Positions 41,926 through 54,192 are shown, counted from the stretch's first letter. The stretch: DNA of 64,000 nucleotides from Siphonodentalium dalli (GCA_032622095.1 CP136064.1:264805165-264869164); one strand, 5' to 3'. Translations and numbers: made by a program. The notes: generated from the letters alone by a model not told the origin.

Positions 41926-42847
41926 TAGCATATGTCAGAACCGCGGCTAAGTCCAAATTGTCTGTGAATTTGGACGAACTGCAAAGTTTATCAAGAAAAG
42001 AAAAGGTCACTGTTGGTTATTTGAAGAACCATTCAATGTCGTCAAATGTATGCTAGATGTAACTACAGTAACTATAGGCAGAAAGCATTCTATTGTAACG
42101 CGATGATAACAACCATAAAATGTCAGTTTTCTTAATTGGTTGGTAAATATTATGGACCACGTGTCTGCTAAATTCCAGGTACATTACTCCTATTTAAATT
42201 CGCATAGTACTATTTTTTCGCGCACCGATGAACGACAACTAGTTCGACTCTTGAGTTAATACGAAATCACAGGGATAATCAGCTTTGTTATACATTACAT
42301 ACTGTTGGACTGAATATAGACAATTATATTGACATGCGTGCATGCATTCTCAACACCATTATTCATATGTAAATCATGGTAAAATCTTCGATCTTGCAAT
42401 ACTTGTAAGAAATACGCATATTCCCATACGACGGAACACGAAAACATATCTCCATATCTACCACCATGGAGTGACACCATGGTCATTGCAGTATATTTAC
42501 ATACACCTAATATCTCCTCCGATTTCCCCATAGTGTTACGGTAGACACGCCCCCGTATTCAATGCGTGCATAAACCTATGAACGCAACGTGACGTCACTT
42601 CCAATGTCGTTCATAGGTTTATGAACACATTGGTCCCGGAAATGACCGGAGATTGTCGGACATTGCCGACTGATTGAGTATCTATATAGTACGTCCGGAT
42701 TTGGCAAGATTTTTTTTTTGGTCTATAATCATTGTTGTTGCCCGGTGTTACTGAACGTTGATGTTCAAAAATCCCGCTACTTAATAACGTTTTATCATTT
42801 TCCTTACCGCTACAAATATCCACCCGAACCTCACAAATATATCATTA
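41926..42847. other. Intron DNA with a short inverted repeat
   Basis: ATAAACCTATGAACG (about 42570-42584) is mirrored by CGTTCATAGGTTTAT (42608-42622) around a GTGACGTCACTT core. Nothing else is recognised. Confidence 0.45.
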
Positions 42848-43576
42848 CTAGAAGGTGACCCGACTTCGTCCGGGCTTTGACCTTGAATTGACCATTTTGA
42901 AGGTCAAGGTCAGGTGGGGTAACGATTTGACCCGTCCAAAACACTGCCCGATCAAAAGTACCTGACAAACGTGCCCGTCGAAATCCATCCTGTTTTACCC
43001 GATTTGACCTTGAATTGATCATTTTGTAGGTCAAGGTCAGGTCGTGGTCACGATTTGACCTGTCCAAAACACTCAGTGGACAAAAGTAACCCTATGTATC
43101 AAATTTCGTGTAAATCCCATCAAAATTCGCGATTTGACCTTGAATTGACCCGATTTCAAGGTCAAGGTCTCGTCGGACGGGCAAATGAATAGGCTTATGA
43201 GACTCCCCATTCGAAAGTATCCATAGAAACTAATTTTTATCGAAACCCGTGATATTCGGGCATTTGACCTTGAAATGACCCGATTTCAAGGTCAAGGTCA
43301 CGTCGCACGGGCAAATTAATAGGCCTATGCCACTCCCCGACCGAAAGTACCCCCACATACCTAGTTTCATCGAAATCCCGTGATATTCGGGCGTTTGACC
43401 TTGAAATGACCCAATTTCAAGGTCACGTCGCACGGGCAAATTAATAGGTTTATGCCACTCCCCGACCGAAAATACCCCCACTTACCAAGTTTCATCGAAA
43501 TCGGCTCGGCCGTTTTCGAGTCCATCGATTACAGACAGACACACATACACACAGATCTTCCAAAATATATAATAGA
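42848..43576 (-). mobile_element. Non-autonomous Helitron H7 (AAGGTCA family)
   Basis: On the minus strand it starts TCTATTATATATTTTGGAAG and ends CCCGGACGAAGTCGGGTCACCTT plus CTAG, followed by T. The interior has about 131-bp units containing ATTTCGATGAAACTTGGTA, TTCGGTCGGGGAGTGGCATA and paired TCAAGGTCA motifs. No protein is coded. Confidence 0.8.
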
Positions 43577-44350
43577 CTAGAAGGTGACCCGACTTCGTCC
43601 GGGGTTTGACCTTGAATTGTCTATTTTGAAGGCCAATGTCAAGTGGGGTCACGATTTGACCCGTCCAAAACACTGCCCGAACAAAAGTACCCGACCAAAG
43701 TACCCGTCGAAATCCATCCGGTTTTACCCGATTTGACCTTTTAACCCGATTTGATTTCCACTCAAGTATATAAACGCGCCTCATATACACACGCTCATTA
43801 ATTATCAAGTTTCAACGTAAAGATAAATTACCATCGGTGCCCGAGATATCGCCAAGACGTCTGAAACAGTCAAATGCATCGGCCGGTTAAGCGTTAACGT
43901 GATCTAACGTTATGACCTCTAACGACGTCATAGAAGTTACGCATTGTTTTTATCCTGATGAAAGATAGTACCACTTCTTCTTGATAATTGAGGCAGATAA
44001 CTAAAACGGATACATACGCATTATATATCGTTGGAAATAGGAAAACACGAAAGATTCTCACAGTGTCATTATTATGACTGGCATTTTAGTATTCGCGCTG
44101 TTTCGAATCGATTTGTAAGCACCGAACTCAAATGAAAGTCCCGTAACACAGCGTAAAAACAGATTTGACCTCGGCACGTGGAAAGTTGACATCGGATCTG
44201 AAAATCAATATGCCTATGCCACCCCCGGCCGAAAATACCCCCACATACCAAGTTTCATCGAAATCGGGTCGGCCGTTTTCGAGTTCATCGCGAACACACA
44301 CACAGACCATACACAGATACACAGACAGATCTTCCAAAATATATAATAGA
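43577..44350 (-). mobile_element. Non-autonomous Helitron H8 (long form)
   Basis: Head-to-tail with H7, with the same termini. Its middle (about 43740-44170) is the inverted near-identical counterpart of 8930-9380 in H6, including the CTTAACCGGCCGATG-type region and the GTCATTATTATGACTGGCAT block. Confidence 0.8.
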
Positions 44351-44920
44351 CTAGCCGATGAGCCCGACGTTGTCCGGGCTATTCAAAAACCAAATTTCAA
44401 GTCGATAGCTCTACCCAGCCCGACGTTGTCCGGGCTATTCAAAAACCAAATTTCAAGTCGATAGCTCCACCCGTTTCCGAGATCTGGTCTGCGCATGCGC
44501 GAAGCTGGCGTCGCACGGGCTCGGCGACCCGATAAAATTCGTATCCGGGGCAATATACATTCACATACCAAATTTCAAGTCGATAGCTCCACCCGTTTCC
44601 GATATCTCGTCTGCGCACGCGCGAAGCTGGCGTCGCACGGGCTCGGCGACCCGATAAAATTCGTATCCGGGGCAAGATACATTCACATACCAAATTTCAA
44701 GTCGATAGCTCCACCCGTTTCCGAGATATCGTCTGCGCATGCGCGAAGCGGGCGCCGCACGGGCTCGCCAATACGACAACGTCCACCGCCTGGTCAAACT
44801 ACACACACGTACCAAGTTTCGTCCCGATCGGTCGAGAATCGTAGATTTGTATAAATGACAAACATACAGACAAACATACAGACAAACATACAGACACAGG
44901 TCTTCAAAATATATATGAGA
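44351..44920 (-). mobile_element. Non-autonomous Helitron H9 (H1 family)
   Basis: The CTAGCCGATGAGCCCGACGT end at 44351 and the TCTCATATATATTTTGAAGAC start at 44920 (minus strand) match H1-H4. It has three internal 121-bp units and a duplicated 3' hairpin segment (44350-44460), the same rearrangement seen in H2. Confidence 0.8.
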
Positions 44921-45620
44921 CTAGAAGGTGACCCGACTTCGTCCGGGCTTTGACCTTGAATTGTCCATTTTGAAGGTCAAGTGGGGTCACGATTTGACCA
45001 GTCCAAAACACTGCCCGGACGAAAGTACCCGACAAACGTGCCCGTCGAAATCCATCCGGTTTTACCAGTTTTGACATTGAATTTATTATTTTGAAGGTCA
45101 AGGTCAGGTCGGGGGCACGATTTGACCCGTCCAAAACACTCAGTTGATAAAAGTACCCCCATGTATCAAATTTCGTCGAAATCCCATCAAAATTGGCGAT
45201 TTGACATTGAATTGACCCGATTTCAAGGTCAAGGTCACGTCGCACGGGCAAATGAATATGCTTATGAGACTCCCCATACGAATGTACCCCCGCATACCAA
45301 GTTTCATTGAAATCCCGTAATATTTGGGCATTTGACCTTGAAATGACCCGATTTCAAGGTCAAGGTCACGTCGCACGGACAAATTAATAGGTTTATGCCA
45401 CTCTCCGGCCGAAGATACCCACACATACCAAGTTTCATTGAAATCCCGTGACATTCGGGCGTTTGACCTTGAAGTTACCCGATTTCAAGGTCAAGGTCAC
45501 GTCGCACAGGCACATTAATAGGCCCATGCCACCCCCCGGCCGAAAATACCCCCACATACCAAGTTTCATCGAAATCGGCTGGGCCGTTTTCGAGTTCATC
45601 GCGAACACACACACACACAG

Positions 45621-45653
<33 letters not shown>

Positions 45654-45674
45654 TCTTCCAAAATATATAACAGA
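44921..45674 (-). mobile_element. Non-autonomous Helitron H10 (AAGGTCA family)
   Basis: Same termini as H7, with several 131-bp units and a long (CA)n run at about 45605-45650. The 5' end here reads TCTGTTATATATTTTGGAAG on the minus strand. Confidence 0.8.
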
Positions 45675-46183
45675 TAGCCGATGAGCCCGACGTTGTCCGG
45701 GCTATTCAAAAACCAAATTTCAAGTCGATAGCTCCACCCGTTTCCGAGATCTGGTCTGCGCATGCGCGAAGCTGGCGTCGCACGGGCTCGGCGACCCGTT
45801 AAAATTCGTATCCGGGGCAAGATACATTCACATAGCAAATTTCAAGTCGATAGCTCCACCCGTTTCCGAGATCTCGTCTGCGCATGCGCGAAGCTGGCGT
45901 CGCACGGGCTCGGCGACCCGATAAAATTCGTATCCGGGGCAAGATACATTCACATAGCAAATTTCAAGTCGATAGCTCCACCCGTTTCCGAGATCTCGTC
46001 TGCGTATGCGCGAAGCGGGCGCCGCACGGGCTCGCCAATACGACAACGACGACCGCCTGGTAAAACTACACACACGTACCAAGTTTCGTCCCGATCGGTC
46101 GAGAATCGTAGATTTGTATTAATGACATACATACATACAGACAGACAGACAGACAGACAGAGGCCTTCAAAATATATATGAGA
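45675..46183 (-). mobile_element. Non-autonomous Helitron H11 (H1 family)
   Basis: It starts TCTCATATATATTTTGAAG at 46183 after an A (minus strand) and ends at the hairpin GCCCGGACAACGTCGGGC with CTAT instead of CTAG at the junction with H10. A (CAGA)n run is at about 46138-46162. Confidence 0.75.
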
Positions 46184-46505
46184 TGGTAGAACGGCGTGTT
46201 GTCGATTTCTTATCCACAGTCGAAACTTAATTGTTAGTTTCAGTTATCATTCTTGAAATCAACACGTCTACATTAGTTACTAGCTAAACAAGACAGTTTG
46301 TCATATGTGTATACTAAACTGTGCAATAGCGTTTTTTTTTCGTTCTTCAAGAACGGATTCTCAAAATGTTTGGTTTTCCAAAAAAAACGAGGATTCGCAC
46401 TTTCTGAACTGAACTCCATGCGTTCATTTAAATAGATGAATAAATAGTGGGAAAGACAGACAATCCTAGTTCATAATGAATTTAAGTATATAAATATAAA
46501 TAATA
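46184..46505. other. Intron DNA, nothing recognised
   Basis: No feature is seen in this short gap. Confidence 0.35.
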
Positions 46506-46511
46506 CACGGC

Positions 46512-46790
46512 GGATTCAACGTGGTCATGGGTTTTGACCGCGATAAAAAAATCAGCAAACTCCGTTTATATGCCCATGCCACCCCCCGGCCGAAAATACC
46601 CCCACATACCAAGTTTCATCGAAATCGGCTGGGCCGTTTTCGAGTTCATCGCGAACACACACACACACAGATACACACACACACACACACAGATCTTCCA
46701 AAATATATAACAGATAGCCGATGAGCCCGACGTTGTCCGGAACAGATATTTTTTCTCGCGGTCAAAATCCCATGACCACATTGAAACGGC
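46512..46790. mobile_element. MITE that captured a Helitron-Helitron junction
   Basis: The inverted ends GTGGTCATGGGTTTTGACCG and complement (about 46520-46551 and 46749-46780) enclose 46569-46740. This inner part is identical to 45529-45710 except for the length of a CA run. The copied segment spans the end of H11 and the start of H10, including the mutated CTAT junction, so the copy was made after the two Helitrons were joined. Confidence 0.8.
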
Positions 46791-47094
46791 CGTTTATTTC
46801 TTATCTGAATTAAATATGTCAACCCAACTAATTGAAATACTCGCAGCTACATGTTGATAGTCAGCCGTACTTTTACATGTACTTCCTTAAAGTTCATTCC
46901 ATTGACGTACATAACTATTTGAATAACATAATGATTATTTTGAGCATATAATACAATCTTCTCAACAAAATGTTGATGCAGTTACAATTTACTCGATGAT
47001 AGTTTTCGTCGTGGCGGTCATTAATACACGCAGTTATATATTTATCTACATTCAAGAACAATTCAGAGCTGAAACTGTCACCAGATATTGTCTT
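46791..47094. other. Intron DNA, nothing recognised
   Basis: No feature is seen. Confidence 0.35.
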
Positions 47095-47309
47095 TTACGA
47101 AAATATTTTTGTCAGTTTTGAATTCGCGCAGCACGGTGCGCGTATTCAAAGGGGCAGCGGCTATTCGCCATCGGATGGCAAATAGCGATTCTACCGATAT
47201 GCGCTATTTGCCATCCGATGGTATTTTAAAGAAAAGAAAACATATCATATCATCACAATACGCTATTATAATGATGATTCCTACCGCCTTCGTGATAATT
47301 AGGACCAGT

Positions 47310-50300
47310 TGACCGTCGGTTGACCACCTACATATATCCTGGGGGATGGCAAATAAGAAATCGACAATGTTGAAGGAAATTTCGTATAGTTTGAACATTT
47401 AGTGCCACAAGCTGTCGCTATATGGCCACATAATCACCATTTCTACCCGCCTTACTGAAAACCCGGACCAGTTGACCGTCGGTTGACCACCCACAGATAT
47501 CCTGGGGGATGGCAAATAAGAAATCGATCAATTTTGAAGGAAATTTCGTATAGTTTGAACATTTAGTGGCACAAGCTGTCGCTATATGGCCACATAATCA
47601 CCATTTCTACCCGCCTTACTGAAAACCCGGACCAGTTGACGGTCGGTTGATCACCCACAGATATCCTGGGGGATGGCAAATAAGAAATCGATCAATTTTG
47701 AAGGAAATTTCGTATAGTTTGAACATTTAGTGGCACAAGCTGTCGCTATATCGCCACATAATCACCATTTCTACCCGCCTTACTGAAAACACGGACCAGA
47801 TGACCGTCGGTTGACCACCCACAGATATCCTGGGGGGATGGCAAATAAGAAATCGACCAATTTTGAAGGAAATTTCGTATAGTTTGAACATTTAGTGGCA
47901 CAAGCTGTCGCTATATGGCCACATAATCACCATTTCTACCCGCCTTACTGAAAACCCGGACCAGTTGACCGTCGGTTAACCACCCACAGATATCCTGGGG
48001 GGATGGCAAATAAGAAATCGACCAATTTTGAAGGAAATTTCGTATAGTTTGAACATTTAGTCGCACAAGCTGTCGCTATATGGCCACATAATCACAATTT
48101 CTACCCGCCTTACTGAAAACCCGGACCAGTTGACCGTCGGTTGACCACCCACAGATATCCTGGGGGGATGGCAAATAAGAAATCGACCAACTTTGAAGGA
48201 AATTTCGTATAGTTTGAACATTTAGTGGCACAAGCTGTCGCTATATGGCCACATAATCACCATTTCTACCCGCCTTACTGAAAACCCGGACCAGTTGACC
48301 GTAGGTTGAAAACCCACAGATATCCTGGGGGAATGGCAAATAAGAAATCGACCAATTTTGAAGGAAATTTCATATAGTTTGAACATTTAGTGGCACAAGC
48401 TGTCGCTATATGGCCACATAATCACCATTTCTACCCGCCTTACTGAAAATCCGGACCAGCTGACCGTCGGTTGACCACCCACAGATATCCTGGGGGATGG
48501 CAAATAAGAAATCGACCAATTTTGAAGGAAATTTCGTATAGTTTGAACATTTAGTGGCACAAGCTGTCGCTATATCGCACATAATCACCATTTCTACCCG
48601 CCTTACTGAAAACCCGGACCAGTTGACCGTCGGTTGACCACCCACAGATATCTTGGGGGGGATGGCAAATAAGAAATCGACCAATTTTGAAGGAAATTTC
48701 GTATAGTTTGAACATTTAGTGGCACAAGCTGTCGCTATATGGCCACATACTCACCATTTCTACCCGCCTTACTGAAAACCCGGACCAGTTGACCGTCGGT
48801 TGACCACCCACAGATATCCTGGGGGGACGGCAAATAAGAAATCGACCAATTTTGAAGGAAATTTCGTATAGTTTGAACATTTAGTGGCACAAGCTGTCGC
48901 TATATGGCCACATAATCACCATTTCTACCCGCCTTACAGAAAACCCGGACCAGTTGACCGTCGGTTGACCACCCACAGATATCCTGGGGGGATGGCAAAT
49001 CAGAAATCGACCAATTTTGAAGGAAATTTCGTATAGTTTGAACATTTAGTCGCACAAGCTGTCGCTATATGGCCACATAATCACAATTTCTACCCGCCTT
49101 ACTGAAAACCCGGACCAGTTGACCGTCGGTTGACCACCCACAGATATCCTGGGGGATGGCAAATAAGAAATCGACCAATTTTGAAGGAAATTTCGTATAG
49201 TTTGAACATTTAGTGGGACAAGCTGTCGCTATATGGCCACATAATCACCATTTCTACCCGCCTTACTGAAAACCCGGACCAGTTGACCGTCGGTTGACCA
49301 CCCACAGATATCCTGGGGGGATGGCAAATAAGAAATCGACCAATTTTGAAGGAAATTTCGTATAGTTTGAACATTTAGTGGCACAAGCTGTCGCTATATG
49401 GCCACATAATCACCATTTCTACCCGCCTTACTGAAAACCCGGACCAGCTGACCGTCGGTTGACCACCCACATATATCCTGGGGGGATGGCAAATAAGAAA
49501 TCGACCAATTTTGAAGGAAATTTCGTATAGTTTGAACATTTAGTGGCACAAGCTGTCGCTATATGGCCACATAATCACCATTTCTACCCGCCTTACTGAA
49601 AACCCGGACCAGTTGACCGTCGGTTGACCACCCACAGATATCCTGGGGGGACGGCAAATAAGAAATCGACCAATTTTGAAGGAAATTTCGTATAGTTTGA
49701 ACATTTAGTGGCACAAGCTGTCGCTATATGGCCACATAATCACCATTTCTACCCGCCTTACAGAAAACCCGGACCAGTTGACCGTCGGTTGACCACCCAC
49801 AGATATCCTGGGGGGATGGCAAATAAGAAATCGACCAATTTTGAAGGAAATTTCGTATAGTTTGAACATTTAGTGGCACAAGCTGTCGCTATATGGCCAC
49901 ATAATCACCATTTCTACCCGCCTTACAGAAAACCCGGACCAGTTGACGGTCGGTTGATCACCCACAGATATCCTGGGGGATGGCAAATAAGAAATCGACC
50001 AATTTTGAAGGAAATTTCGTATAGTTTGAACATTTAGTGGCACAAGCTGTCGCTATATGGCCACATAATCACCATTTCTACCCGCCTTACTGAAAACACG
50101 GACCAGTTGACCGTCGGTTGACCACCCACAGATATCCTGGGGGGATGGCAAATAAGAAATCGACCAATTTTGAAGGAAATTTCGTATAGTTTGAACATTT
50201 AGTGGCACAAGCTGTCGCTATATGGCCACATAATCACCATTTCTACCCGCCTTACTGAAAACCCGGACCAGTTGACCGTCGGTTAACCACCCACAGATAT

Positions 50301-52120
50301 CCTGGGGGGATGGCAAATAAGAAATCGACCAATTTTGAAGGAAATTTCGTATAGTTTGAACATTTAGTCGCACAAGCTGTCGCTATATGGCCACATAATC
50401 ACAATTTCTACCCGCCTTACTGAAAACCCGGACCAGTTGACCGTCGGTTGACCACCCACAGATATCCTGGGGGGATGGCAAATAAGAAATCGACCAACTT
50501 TGAAGGAAATTTCGTATAGTTTGAACATTTAGTGGCACAAGCTGTCGCTATATGGCCAAATAATCACCATTTCTACCCGCCTTACTGAAAACCCGGACCA
50601 GCTGACCGTCGGTTGACCACCCACAGATATCCTGGGGGGATGGCAAATAAGAAATCGACCAATTTTGAAGGAAATTTCGTATAGTTTGAACATTTAGTGG
50701 CACAAGCTGTCGCTATATGGCCACATAATCACCATTTCTACCCGCCTTACTGAAAACCCGGACCAGCTGACCGTCGGTTGACCACCCACATATATCCTGG
50801 GGGGATGGCAAATAAGAAATCGACCAATTTTGAAGGAAATTTCGTATAGTTTGAACATTTAGTGGCACAAGCTGTCGCTATATCGCCACATAATCACCAT
50901 TTCTACCCGCCTTACTGAAAACACGGACCAGTTGACCGTCGGTTGACCACCCACAGATATCCTGGAGGGATGGCAAATAAGAAATCGACCAATTTTGAAG
51001 GAAATTTCGTATAGTTTGAACATTTAGTGGCACAAGCTGTCGCTATATGGCCACATAATCACCATTTCTACCCGCCTTACTGAAAACCCGGACCAGTTGA
51101 CCGTCGGTTAACCACCCACATATATCCTGGGGGGATGGCAAATAAGAAATCGACCAATTTTGAAGAAAATTTCGTATAGTTTGAACATTTAGTCGCAGAA
51201 GCTGTCGCTATATGGCCACATAATCACAATTTCTACCCGCCTTACTGAAAACCCGGACCAGTTGACCGTCGGTTGACCACCCACAGATATCCTGGGGGGA
51301 TGGCAAATAAGAAATCGACCAACTTTGAAGGAAATTTCGTATAGTTTGAACATTTAGTGGCACAAGCTGTCGCTATATGGCCACATAATCACCATTTCTA
51401 CCCGCCTTACTGAAAACCCGGACCAGTTGACCGTCGGTTGACAACCCACAGATATTCTGGGGGAATGGCAAATAAGAAATCGACCAATTTTGAAGGAAAT
51501 TTCATATAGTTTGAACATTTAGTGGCACAAGCTGTCGCTATATGGCCACATAATCACCATTTCTACCCGCCTTACTGAAAATCCGGACCAGCTGACCGTC
51601 GGTTGACCACCCACAGATATCCTGGGGGACGGCAAATAAGAAATCGACCAATTTTGAAGGAAATTTCGTATAGTTTGAACATTTAGTGGCACAAGCTGTC
51701 GCTATATCGCCACATAATCACCATTTCTACCAGCCTTACTGAAAACCCAGACCAGTTGACCGTCGGTTGACCACCCACATATATCCTGGGGGGATGGCAA
51801 ATAAGAAATCGACCAATTTTGAAGGAAATTTCGTATAGTTTGAACATTTAGTGGCACAAGCTGTCGCTATATGGCCACATAATCACCATTTCTACCCGCC
51901 TTACAGAAAACCCGGACCAGTTGACCGTCGGTTGACCACCCACAGATATCTTGGGGGGGATGGCAAATAAGAAATCGACCAATTTTGAAGGAAATTTCGT
52001 ATAGTTTGAACATTTAGTGGCACAAGCTGTCGCTATATGGCCACATACTCACCATTTCTACCCGCCTTACTGAAAACCCGGACCAGTGGACCGTCGGTTG
52101 ACCACCCACAGATATCCTGG
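47310..52120 (+). repeat. 164-165-bp satellite array, forward block (about 29 units)
   Basis: The unit runs ACCAGTTGACCGTCGGTTGA, CACCCACAGATATCCTGGGG, GATGGCAAATAAGAAATCGA, AATTTCGTATAGTTTGAACA and CACAAGCTGTCGCTATATGG. The start of ACCAGTTGACC recurs at 47467, 47631, 47795, 47960 and so on. Variants (AATCACAATTTC with TCGCACAAG; CATATAGTTTGAAC; ACATACTCACC; CAGCTGACC) recur in the same order far apart, which indicates block duplication. Confidence 0.95.
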
Positions 52121-52980
52121 GTTTTCAGTAAGGCGGGTAGAAATGGTGATTATGTGGCCATATAGCGACAGCTTGTGCCACTAAATGCTCAAACTATACG
52201 AAATTTCCTTCAAAATTGGTCGATTTCTTATTTGCCATCCCCCCAGGATATCTGTGGGTGGTCAACCGACGGTCAACTGGTCCGGGTTTTCAGTAAGGCA
52301 AGTAGAAATGGTGATTATGTGGCCATATAGCGACAGCTTGTGCCACCAAATGTTCAAACTATACGAAATTTCCTTCAAAATTGGTCGATTTCTTATTTGC
52401 CATCCCCCCAGGATATCTGTGGGTGGTCAACCGACGGTCAACTGGTCTGGGTTTTCAGTAAGGCGGGTAGAAATGGTGATTATGTGGCCATATAGCGACA
52501 GCTTGTGCCACTAAATGTTCAAACTATACGAAATTTCCTTCAAAATTGGTCGATTTCTTATTTGCCATCCCCCAGGATATCTGTGGGTGGTCAACCGACG
52601 GTCAACTGGTCCGGGTTTTCAGTAAGGCGGGTAGAAATGGTGATTATGTGGCCATATAGCGACAGCTTGTGCCACTAAATGTTCAAACTATACGAAATTT
52701 CCTTCAAAATTGGTCGATTTCTTATTTGCCATCCCCCCAGGATATCTGTGGGTGGTCAACCGACGGTCAACTGGTCCGGGTTTTCAGTAAGGCGGGTAGA
52801 AATGGTGATTATGTGGCCATATAGCGACAGCTTGTGCCACTAAATGTTCAAACTATACGAAATTTTCTTCAAAATTGGTCGATTTCTTATTTGCCATCCC
52901 CCCAGGATATATGTGGGTGGTCAACCGACGGTCAACTGGTCCGGGTTTTCAGTAAGGCGGGTCGAAATGGTGATTATGAT
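52121..52980 (-). repeat. 164-165-bp satellite array, inverted block (about 5 units)
   Basis: At about 52118-52122 the unit changes strand abruptly: ATATCCTGG is joined to GTTTTCAGTAAGGCGGG. About five units then run in reverse until the right TIR. The junction falls inside a unit, so it arose by inversion or template switch and not by simple head-to-head ligation of whole units. Confidence 0.93.
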
Positions 52981-53140
52981 AGCGTATTGTGATGATATGA
53001 TATGTTTTCTTTTCTTTAAAATACCATCGGATGGCAAATAGCGCATATCGGTAGATTCGCTATTTGCCATCCGATGGCGAATAGACACTTCCCTTTGTCT
53101 ATTCAAAGTGCGCGAATTCAAAACTGAGCGAAAATAGTAT

Positions 53141-54028
53141 TGCGCGAATTTAAATACGATTACGGTAGCCCCATTTTCCTCGAAAGTGGGGGTCTACAGG
53201 GTGGTTATTATGACGAATGGGACATTCATGTAAGTTACCTGTGAAACCACATGCGTGCAATTTGAAAAGTAATCAGTCAACCCATAGGGTTTCGGAAGCT
53301 TTCTCTTGAACTTAGTGGTACATAATATCGCTTGCATATCGTTCAGCAGTTAGTCGGTACGCTGTTCGAAATTTTGGACATTTTGTTTCTCGATTTTGAA
53401 TGTCAAGGACACATAAATAGGAATGACACCTTGGTTAAATTTTTTCAGCATACCTAAATTATGTCACCGGGGTTACCACCGTTCCGCGCAAATGCCGTTA
53501 AAGGTCTAATGTTGATTTACACTTTAAGAGCTTTTTGTTCGCCAAGACGCAATTGTTGCTCACAAAGTATTTATCTGATTTTATGGAAAATGACTTTTGC
53601 ACCAGCGATGATTCACTGAGTTTTTGTGTAACTGCACACATGCGTAAGATAAGATGAGATAAGATGAGATAAGAATCATAAGATGCGTGGAGATATTTTC
53701 CTTTACTAAGTAGGATGTACTACAGCATTACACACATCACAAGCTCTCAAACAATTTTGATCGGCTTGCGTGAAATTACACAAGCTTTCAGAAGACGATT
53801 TTTTGTATAACACTCCTATGCGCGATTTCCATTGAAAACGCCGTTAACTAAAAATGGTAATGTCACTAGTGAATTATGTCATTTCTTGTTACGTCATTGA
53901 CGTTACGCCGCTTACTGATCTTGACTGAAATTTAGCTGATTAATCTTTCTCCACTCGGGACTTTCATACATTAATTCTGTGTGTTTCAATCATATTTGGC
54001 GAACCAAATTGACGCAGAAGTGTAATAA
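53141..54028. other. Intron DNA, nothing recognised
   Basis: A short AAGATAAGATGAGATAAGATG run is at about 53647-53670. Nothing else is recognised. Confidence 0.4.
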
Positions 54029-54192
54029 ATAGAGTAATCAATTAGTTCCGAAAATTACGTTATATAATTCACTCGAGGTGAGAGACGTTTGTCTAAGAAA
54101 CTCGTGCGCTAACGCGCACTCGTTTCTTACCGACATCTCTCGCCTGTCGTGAATTATTTAACGTAATTCTCGGAACCAATTGATTACTCTCT
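54029..54192. mobile_element. Foldback MITE of 164 bp
   Basis: One imperfect hairpin covers the whole segment. The arms start AGAGTAATCAATTAGTTCCG, pass through AATTACGTTA and GGTGAGAGACG, and turn at GTGCGCTAACGCGCAC. Confidence 0.8.

Larger units (their letters stand above)
47095..53140. mobile_element. Giant TIR element carrying a 164-bp satellite
   Basis: The left end (TCAGTTTTGAATTCGCGCA at about 47113, then GGCTATTCGCCATCGGATGGCA, an inner hairpin around ACCGATATGCGC, and TTTAAAGAAAAGAAAACATA) is mirrored at 52960-53130. The inner edge of each TIR passes directly into the satellite (an AATCACCATTTCTACCCGCC-like sequence). The ATGGCAAATA motif of the satellite unit is also part of the TIR hairpin. 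No transposase is present. The target duplication is not certain. Confidence 0.75.

Noticed and set aside
44165..46181. Arg-rich frames in the second Helitron cluster
   Set aside because: Same reason as for the first cluster: repeat-derived.
47310..52980. CRISPR-like regular array
   Set aside because: Whole 164-bp units are nearly identical, with no short repeat plus unique spacer pattern, and the context is an animal genome with spliced genes.
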